From: Halomonas daqiaonensis
Lineage (GTDB): Bacteria > Pseudomonadota > Gammaproteobacteria > Pseudomonadales > Halomonadaceae
Length of the DNA: 64,000 nt
NCBI RefSeq assembly: GCF_900109725.1
Contig: NZ_FOBC01000011.1
Coordinates: 59,930-123,929 of the forward strand
Reading direction: 5' to 3'
Position numbers and translations under genes: made by a program. This document shows, piece after piece, positions 59,294-64,000 of the stretch. The notes beneath the pieces are model-generated. The model ran no database searches and was not told the DNA's origin. It saw only the letters and a list, made by a program, of their open reading frames with translations. Position 1 is the first letter of the stretch. Each line of letters begins with the position of its first letter.

Positions 59294-60403
59294 CTAGCGC
59301 AGCGCCGCATCCAGCAGGCGCTGTGGGCTGTGGATGCGATCACCCACGGACAGAGTGCTGCTGGCCTGCATCACCAGGCCGTAGCTCATCTTCTCATAGG
59401 GGCGGAAGATCATCACCAGGCCGGCATCCTCGCCGGGCAGGCGCAACATCTCGCCGGTGCGTGGATCTTCGACCAACTCGCCACGCTGCTCGACCGTCAG
59501 CACATGGCCCGTCTCCAGGCCGTCGCGCCGGCCGCGGTCGATCGCTACTACCTGCAAGCGACCGATGAAGCGTACGCCGCCTGGCACTGCCAGAATGCGC
59601 CCCTCGACCTCATGGTCGGGGGCCCGGGGCAGGAACTCGGTGACCAGTTGGCGATCCTCGAGCGGCAGTACGATATCGTTGTTGCGCACCTCCTGGTTGG
59701 AGGAAGTCACCTCCATCACTGCGATGTCGTCTTCCTGACGCAGGTGACGCGCCTGCCCGACGCTCTCCAGCTCGAGGCCTAGCGACTCACCGCTGGCGCT
59801 GTCGATATAGTGCTCGCCCACCCGGTAAATGCCGAAGCGACCGCTACCCTCGACCCGGCCCCGGGCGTAGAAGAGGTCACCACCGCCGCTGACCAGGCGG
59901 CCATCATCCCCGGCAACCACATAGGCCAGTTCATCCAGCGCCTCGGGGTCGTCGACAACGCGGTGCTCACTCAGGAAGTGGCGAACGACATCCAGGGGAA
60001 TCGGCTCGATGGCCTCGCGGTGCGAGGTGGTACGGACCTTGGGTGACAGCCGGACGATGCCCTGGCCACGCTCGAGACCGAGGCAGGGGCGCCCGTCGCA
60101 GTCATAGAGGTAGACGACATCGCCGGGATAGATCAGGTGGGGGTTCTCGATCTGCGGATTGACCTGCCACACTTCGGGCCACTGCCAGGGATGCTGCAGG
60201 AAACGTCCGGAGATGTCCCAGAGCGTGTCCCCCCTGACCACCGTGTAGCGATCCGGGGCATCGCCCTTCAGGCCATCCTCCCAGGAGAGTCCCTGGGCCT
60301 GGGCCAGGGTGGTAGCGAGGCCGAGGACCCCACCCAACAGCAGGGTACCGAGCCCCCCTTTCAATCGCTGGCACCACCCCACTGCACATCCTGTCTGTCT
60401 CAT
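59294..60403 (-). CDS. Exported LysM-domain protein
   Basis: A 369-residue exported protein with a signal peptide (TLLLGGVLGLATTLAQAQ) and one LysM domain (YTVVRGDTLWDISGRFLQHP and PGDVVYLYD) that binds peptidoglycan. The long C-terminal part (VLTVEQRGELVEDPRTGEML) is conserved in this neighbourhood in pseudomonads but has no assigned role. It is 14 bases upstream of dprA and divergent from def. Confidence 0.9.
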   Translation of the reverse strand: MRQTGCAVGWCQRLKGGLGTLLLGGVLGLATTLAQAQGLSWEDGLKGDAPDRYTVVRGDTLWDISGRFLQHPWQWPEVWQVNPQIENPHLIYPGDVVYLYDCDGRPCLGLERGQGIVRLSPKVRTTSHREAIEPIPLDVVRHFLSEHRVVDDPEALDELAYVVAGDDGRLVSGGGDLFYARGRVEGSGRFGIYRVGEHYIDSASGESLGLELESVGQARHLRQEDDIAVMEVTSSNQEVRNNDIVLPLEDRQLVTEFLPRAPDHEVEGRILAVPGGVRFIGRLQVVAIDRGRRDGLETGHVLTVEQRGELVEDPRTGEMLRLPGEDAGLVMIFRPYEKMSYGLVMQASSTLSVGDRIHSPQRLLDAALR

Positions 60404-60574
60404 CCCTGCTCTCCCCCCGCGTTACTGGCCTCACGCCTGACGCCATGGAACGACGGCGACGTGGTATAGTCAGATACAATCGGTATGATGCACGCTCGGC
60501 AGTTTCGCCACCAAGCGCGAACTCCTAGAATAGTGTCATCTTGTAAATGACAGCATAACGGTGATTCCAACGCC

Positions 60575-61087
60575 ATGGCCAAATTACCCATCCTCGAATT
60601 TCCCGACGAGCGCCTGCGTACCGTCGCAACGCCGGTCGAGACGGTAGACGACGAGGTGCGCCAGCTGGTCGACGACATGCTCGAGACCATGTATGACGCG
60701 AGCGGCATCGGACTGGCCGCCACCCAGGTGGATGTACACCGCCGGGTGGTCGTCATGGATGTCAGCGACAATCGCATGCGCCCGCTGGTAATGATCAACC
60801 CGGAATTCACACCCATCGGCGACGAGCGGGAACCGATGCAGGAAGGCTGCCTGTCGATTCCGGAATACTATGCCGATATCCCCCGCGCCCTGAGGGTTCA
60901 CCTCAAGGCCCAGGATCGTGACGGCCAGCCCTACGAGCTGGAGGCCGAGGGCCTGCTCGCCCACTGCATACAGCACGAATACGATCATCTGGAAGGGGTG
61001 CTGTTCGTCGACTACCTTTCTACACTCAAGCGCGACCGGATAACGAAGAAGATGCAGAAGCGTCATCGGCAGATGCAGACCGCCTGA
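60575..61087 (+). CDS. def: Peptide deformylase
   Basis: Def (170 residues) removes the formyl group from nascent proteins. The three motifs are exact: [16 protein letters not shown] and QHEYDHLEG with the metal ligands Cys and two His. It is divergent from the LysM gene, with a candidate -10 TACAAT at 60475-60480, and followed by fmt, the enzyme that adds the formyl group. Confidence 0.98.
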   Translation: MAKLPILEFPDERLRTVATPVETVDDEVRQLVDDMLETMYDASGIGLAATQVDVHRRVVVMDVSDNRMRPLVMINPEFTPIGDEREPMQEGCLSIPEYYADIPRALRVHLKAQDRDGQPYELEAEGLLAHCIQHEYDHLEGVLFVDYLSTLKRDRITKKMQKRHRQMQTA

Positions 61088-61120
61088 CCCCCGCCCTGAT
61101 CTCCTGACAGGCTCCCCGAG

Positions 61121-61146
61121 AAGGCCGACGCCATTGCGCCGGCCTT
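61121..61146 (+). terminator. Hairpin between def and fmt
   Basis: AAGGCCGACGC (61121-61131) pairs with GCGCCGGCCTT (61136-61146) with one mismatch and a CATT loop, then CGTCGTTTCC. It probably attenuates transcription into fmt. Confidence 0.55.
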
Positions 61147-61206
61147 CGTCGTTTCCGGCCAGCTCCGTTATCATGAAAGGCATCGCCCACTGGCAAGGCC
61201 CTGAAC

Positions 61207-62196
61207 ATGTCCCGACCCCTGCGCGTCATCTTCGCCGGCACTCCCGACTTCGCCGCCGAGAGCCTGGCGGCGCTGTTGGCAAGCCGCCACGACGTCGTTG
61301 CCGTCTATACTCAGCCCGACCGGCCGTCCGGCCGCGGCCGCAAGATGACCCCGAGCCCCGTGAAGGCCCTCGCACAGGAGCGTGACCTGCCGGTCTTCCA
61401 GCCAGCAAGCCTGAAAGCGCCCGCGGTGCAGGCCGAGCTGGCGCGCCATGAGGCCGACATCATGGTGGTGGTGGCCTACGGGCTGATCCTGCCCCGTGCG
61501 GTGCTCGAGATTCCCCCGCTGGGCTGCCTCAACGTACACGCCTCGCTTCTGCCGCGCTGGCGCGGTGCGGCCCCCATCCAGCGTGCCATCGAGGCCGGCG
61601 ACGAGGAGAGCGGCGTGACCATCATGCAGATGGACGCCGGCCTCGACACCGGCGACATGCTGCTGGTCAGGCGCACGCCGATCACCGCCACCACCACCGG
61701 TGGCGAACTCCACGACCGCCTGGCGAGCCTCGGCGGCGAAGCCATCGTCGAGGCCTTGGATGCACTGGTCGGCGAGGGGCTTGCCGCCATCCCACAGCCC
61801 GAGGCTGGGATCACCTATGCCGCCAAGCTCTCCAAGGCCGAGGCGGAACTCGACTTCCACCGCCCGGCCGCCGAGCTCGCGGCCAGAGTCCGCGCCTTCA
61901 ATCCCTGGCCAGTGGCCTGGTGTGCCTTGGGAGAGGACCGCCTGCGCCTGCTGATGGCGCGAGCGGCCTCTGCCGCGCCGGGCGAGGCACCGATCCACCC
62001 CGGCACCCTGCTCGCCCATGGCCCCGATGCCCTGCGCATCGCCTGCGGTGAAGCTGGCGACCAGGTGCTTGAGGTGACCCGTGCCCAGCTACCCGGCGCC
62101 AACCCCCTGGCGGTGCACGAGCTACTCAAGGCCCGCGCCGATCGCCTCGCGCCAGGCACCCGACTGGGACACACCGATGAGGAGGCCACGGCATGA
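61207..62196 (+). CDS. fmt: Methionyl-tRNA formyltransferase
   Basis: Fmt (329 residues) formylates initiator Met-tRNA using 10-formyl-tetrahydrofolate. The N-terminal RVIFAGTPDFAAESLAALL, the catalytic HASLLPRWRGAAPIQRAIEA and GVTIMQMDAGLDTGDML are present, and the C-terminal OB fold follows. Its stop overlaps the rsmB start (ATGA). Confidence 0.98.
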   Translation: MSRPLRVIFAGTPDFAAESLAALLASRHDVVAVYTQPDRPSGRGRKMTPSPVKALAQERDLPVFQPASLKAPAVQAELARHEADIMVVVAYGLILPRAVLEIPPLGCLNVHASLLPRWRGAAPIQRAIEAGDEESGVTIMQMDAGLDTGDMLLVRRTPITATTTGGELHDRLASLGGEAIVEALDALVGEGLAAIPQPEAGITYAAKLSKAEAELDFHRPAAELAARVRAFNPWPVAWCALGEDRLRLLMARAASAAPGEAPIHPGTLLAHGPDALRIACGEAGDQVLEVTRAQLPGANPLAVHELLKARADRLAPGTRLGHTDEEATA

Positions 62197-63545
62197 GTCA
62201 GGAAACCAGCGCGTCCCGTTCCCGGGGAGGCAGTCGCGACAACGGCCTGGCCGTACGAGCCGCCGCTGCCCGCGCCCTGGCCCCGGTGATCACCAGCAAG
62301 GGCTCGCTCACCGGCCTCGACGACCATCAGGTGGTGGCCCGTGACCGGGCACTGTTCAAGGCGCTCTGCTATGGCACCAGCCGCACCCTGCCACGCCTCG
62401 AGGCGCTGGCCGGCAAGCTTCTGGACAAGCCCTTCAAGGCCCGCGACGCCGACGTCCAGGCCCTGCTGCTGCTGGGCATCCACCAACTGCTCTACCTGCG
62501 TATTCCGGCCCATGCCGCCGTGGGCGAGACCGCCGGCGCCGCCCGCCTGCTGGGCAAGGAGTGGGCCACCCGGGTGCTCAACGGCTGCCTGCGCCGCCTG
62601 CAGCGCGAGAGCACGAAGCTGCAGGCCGAGGTCGACCGCGACCCAGCCGTGGCGCTGCTGCATCCCCAGTGGTGGCTCAAGGCCCTGCGCAAGGCCTGGC
62701 CCGACGACTGGCGCGCCATCTGCGAGGCCAACAATACGCCTGGGCCCATGACGCTGCGGATCAACCGTCGCCATGGTGATCGCGAGGCCTACCTGAACCG
62801 CCTGATCGCCGCCGGCCTGGAGGGCCGGCTGTGCCCCCATGCCCCTGAGGGCATCACCCTGGAGACGCCCGTCGACGTCCTGGCCCTGCCGGGCTTCGCC
62901 GATGGACATGCCAGCGTCCAGGATGAGTCGGCCCAACTCGCCGCCGTTCTGCTCGGCCCGTCCCTGGCCCCGCGGCCCGGCGCCCGGGTGCTGGACGCCT
63001 GCTGCGCCCCCGGCGGCAAGGCCGCTCACCTGCTGGAACTGTTCGACATCGACCTGCAGGCCGTCGACAGCGATGCGGCGCGCCTGGCTCGGGTCGAGGA
63101 CACCCTGGCGCGCCTGGGCCTCGCCGCCACCCTGGCCGAGGGTGACGCCACCAGCCACGACTGGTGGGATGGCACGCCCTTCGATGCCATCCTGCTCGAT
63201 GCTCCCTGTTCCGGCAGCGGCGTCATCCGCCGCCACCCCGACATCAAGCGGTTGCGGCGATCCTCGGATATCCCCAAGCTGACTGAGCTCCAGGCTCGCC
63301 TGCTCGACAATCTCTGGCCACTACTGCGCCCTGGTGGCACCCTGCTCTATGCCACCTGCTCGGTGCTGCCCGAGGAGAATGCCGAGCAGATCGAGCGCTT
63401 CCTCGCCCGCCGCCCGGATGCAGTGGCGAGCACCCTGGCCGACATGGCCTGGGGCCGCCCCTCGGGCGCCGGGCGGCAATTACTGCCGCAACCCGACAGC
63501 CACGATGGCTTCTTCTATGCCAGACTGGAGAAGCGTCCCGCCTGA
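62193..63545 (+). CDS. rsmB: 16S rRNA (cytosine-967-C5)-methyltransferase
   Basis: RsmB/Sun (450 residues). An N-terminal NusB-like RNA-binding domain (about 20-150) precedes the methyltransferase: the SAM-binding DACCAPGGKAAHLLEL, the DAPCSGSGVIRRHPD motif with its catalytic cysteine, and LLYATCSVLPEENAEQ with the second cysteine. It follows fmt by overlap and precedes the dodecin and trkA genes. Confidence 0.97.
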   Translation: MSQETSASRSRGGSRDNGLAVRAAAARALAPVITSKGSLTGLDDHQVVARDRALFKALCYGTSRTLPRLEALAGKLLDKPFKARDADVQALLLLGIHQLLYLRIPAHAAVGETAGAARLLGKEWATRVLNGCLRRLQRESTKLQAEVDRDPAVALLHPQWWLKALRKAWPDDWRAICEANNTPGPMTLRINRRHGDREAYLNRLIAAGLEGRLCPHAPEGITLETPVDVLALPGFADGHASVQDESAQLAAVLLGPSLAPRPGARVLDACCAPGGKAAHLLELFDIDLQAVDSDAARLARVEDTLARLGLAATLAEGDATSHDWWDGTPFDAILLDAPCSGSGVIRRHPDIKRLRRSSDIPKLTELQARLLDNLWPLLRPGGTLLYATCSVLPEENAEQIERFLARRPDAVASTLADMAWGRPSGAGRQLLPQPDSHDGFFYARLEKRPA

Positions 63546-63581
63546 TGGCGGGCTTTTCATTTCCACGACACTGGAGGCCCC

Positions 63582-63788
63582 ATGAGCCACCACACCTACA
63601 AGCACATCGAACTGACCGGCTCCTCGGAGAAGAACATCGAGGACGCCATCCAGAGCGCCCTGACCAAGGCCTCCGAGAGCCTGCATGGCATGCGCTGGTT
63701 CGAGGTCACGGATACCCGCGGGCACATCGAGGACGGGCGGGTCTCCCACTGGCAGGTCACCATCAAGGTCGGTTTCACCCTGGACTGA
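63582..63788 (+). CDS. Dodecin (flavin-storage protein)
   Basis: Dodecin (68 residues) assembles into a 12-mer that binds riboflavin or FMN. The family pattern is complete: [20 protein letters not shown], the flavin-stacking Trp in [12 protein letters not shown], and the C-terminal [14 protein letters not shown]. It is a single-gene insert between rsmB and trkA. It could buffer flavin, of interest next to a LOV-bearing region, though no functional link is shown. Confidence 0.95.
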   Translation: MSHHTYKHIELTGSSEKNIEDAIQSALTKASESLHGMRWFEVTDTRGHIEDGRVSHWQVTIKVGFTLD

Positions 63789-63904
63789 CACGCGCGACCT
63801 GTTCTTCTCACGGCGGCTGGTTTAGGCTTGTCCCGTCATGTTGCGGCGCACAAGGTGCGCCGCCCTCGATTCCCGCGGTCTGACTAGAGCGGACAGCAAC
63901 GACC

Positions 63905-64000
63905 ATGAAGATCATCATTCTCGGCGCCGGCCAGGTCGGCGGCACCTTGGCCGAGCACCTGGCCCGGGAGGAGAACGACATCACGGTGGTGGACACCGAC
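63905..64000 (+). CDS. trkA: Trk potassium uptake protein TrkA, N-terminal fragment
   Basis: The first 32 residues of TrkA: the nucleotide-binding Rossmann motif [17 protein letters not shown] and an [10 protein letters not shown] acidic end. TrkA is the cytoplasmic regulatory subunit of the Trk K+ uptake system, important in osmoadaptation of halophiles. The gene continues beyond the window. The rsmB-trkA order is usual in gammaproteobacteria. Confidence 0.93.
   Translation, partial: MKIIILGAGQVGGTLAEHLAREENDITVVDTD

Overview
The window looks like chromosomal DNA from a halophilic gammaproteobacterium, most likely Halomonas or another member of the Halomonadaceae. This is inferred from high GC, the housekeeping gene order (queA-tgt-yajC-secDF; suhB/trmJ-cysE-iscRS-ndk-rlmN-pilW-rodZ-ispG-hisS-yfgM-bamB-der; aroE-hemF-tsaC-dprA-lysM/def-fmt-rsmB-trkA) and an isc locus lacking iscU. 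No database search was possible, so the genus is an inference.

Layout. 1-5.8 kb: a MoxR ATPase cut by the window edge, a Nudix hydrolase, an AidB-type acyl-CoA dehydrogenase, a receiver-like/EAL protein, a LysE exporter, and an ExoD gene preceded by a tiny membrane protein. 5.8-16.9 kb: a cyclic-di-GMP signalling block on the minus strand (hybrid kinase-receiver-HPt, receiver-GGDEF, LOV-GGDEF-EAL, membrane GGDEF, GAF-GGDEF-EAL), followed by two related Crp/Fnr-type regulators on the plus strand. 17.0-26.8 kb: an accessory stretch of exported proteins: a small secreted protein, a three-gene overlapping operon led by a VWA protein with five repeats, two consecutive secreted trypsin-like proteases, and a convergent membrane-anchored protein of unknown function. 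27.2-32.9 kb: a large PAS/GAF/GGDEF/EAL protein, a GAF-GGDEF diguanylate cyclase and a HigBA-like toxin-antitoxin pair. 33.1-64 kb: tRNA-Leu(CAA) and dense housekeeping operons (tRNA modification, Sec export, Fe-S assembly, isoprenoid and translation genes, outer-membrane assembly, formyl-Met processing).

How the genes work together. Seven proteins carry GGDEF and/or EAL domains, so the first half of the window is largely a c-di-GMP control region. Inputs include blue light (an intact LOV motif with its cysteine), a phosphorelay (kinase to receiver to HPt to receiver-GGDEF), GAF ligands and a membrane sensor. A GAF-EAL phosphodiesterase and a membrane cyclase are joined by a 4-base overlap. 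Six single-step reading-frame breaks fall in five regulatory or toxin genes between 6.6 and 32.8 kb, several at short homopolymers. I see none in about 31 kb of housekeeping genes. Either the signalling genes are decaying or the assembly has local indel errors.

The best candidate for an undescribed system is the exported VWA operon with its neighbouring proteases (17-26.8 kb). The other points most worth checking are the LOV-EAL protein and its cysteine-less LOV-like counterpart, and the SuhB ortholog that has lost most metal-binding residues of the inositol monophosphatase active site.
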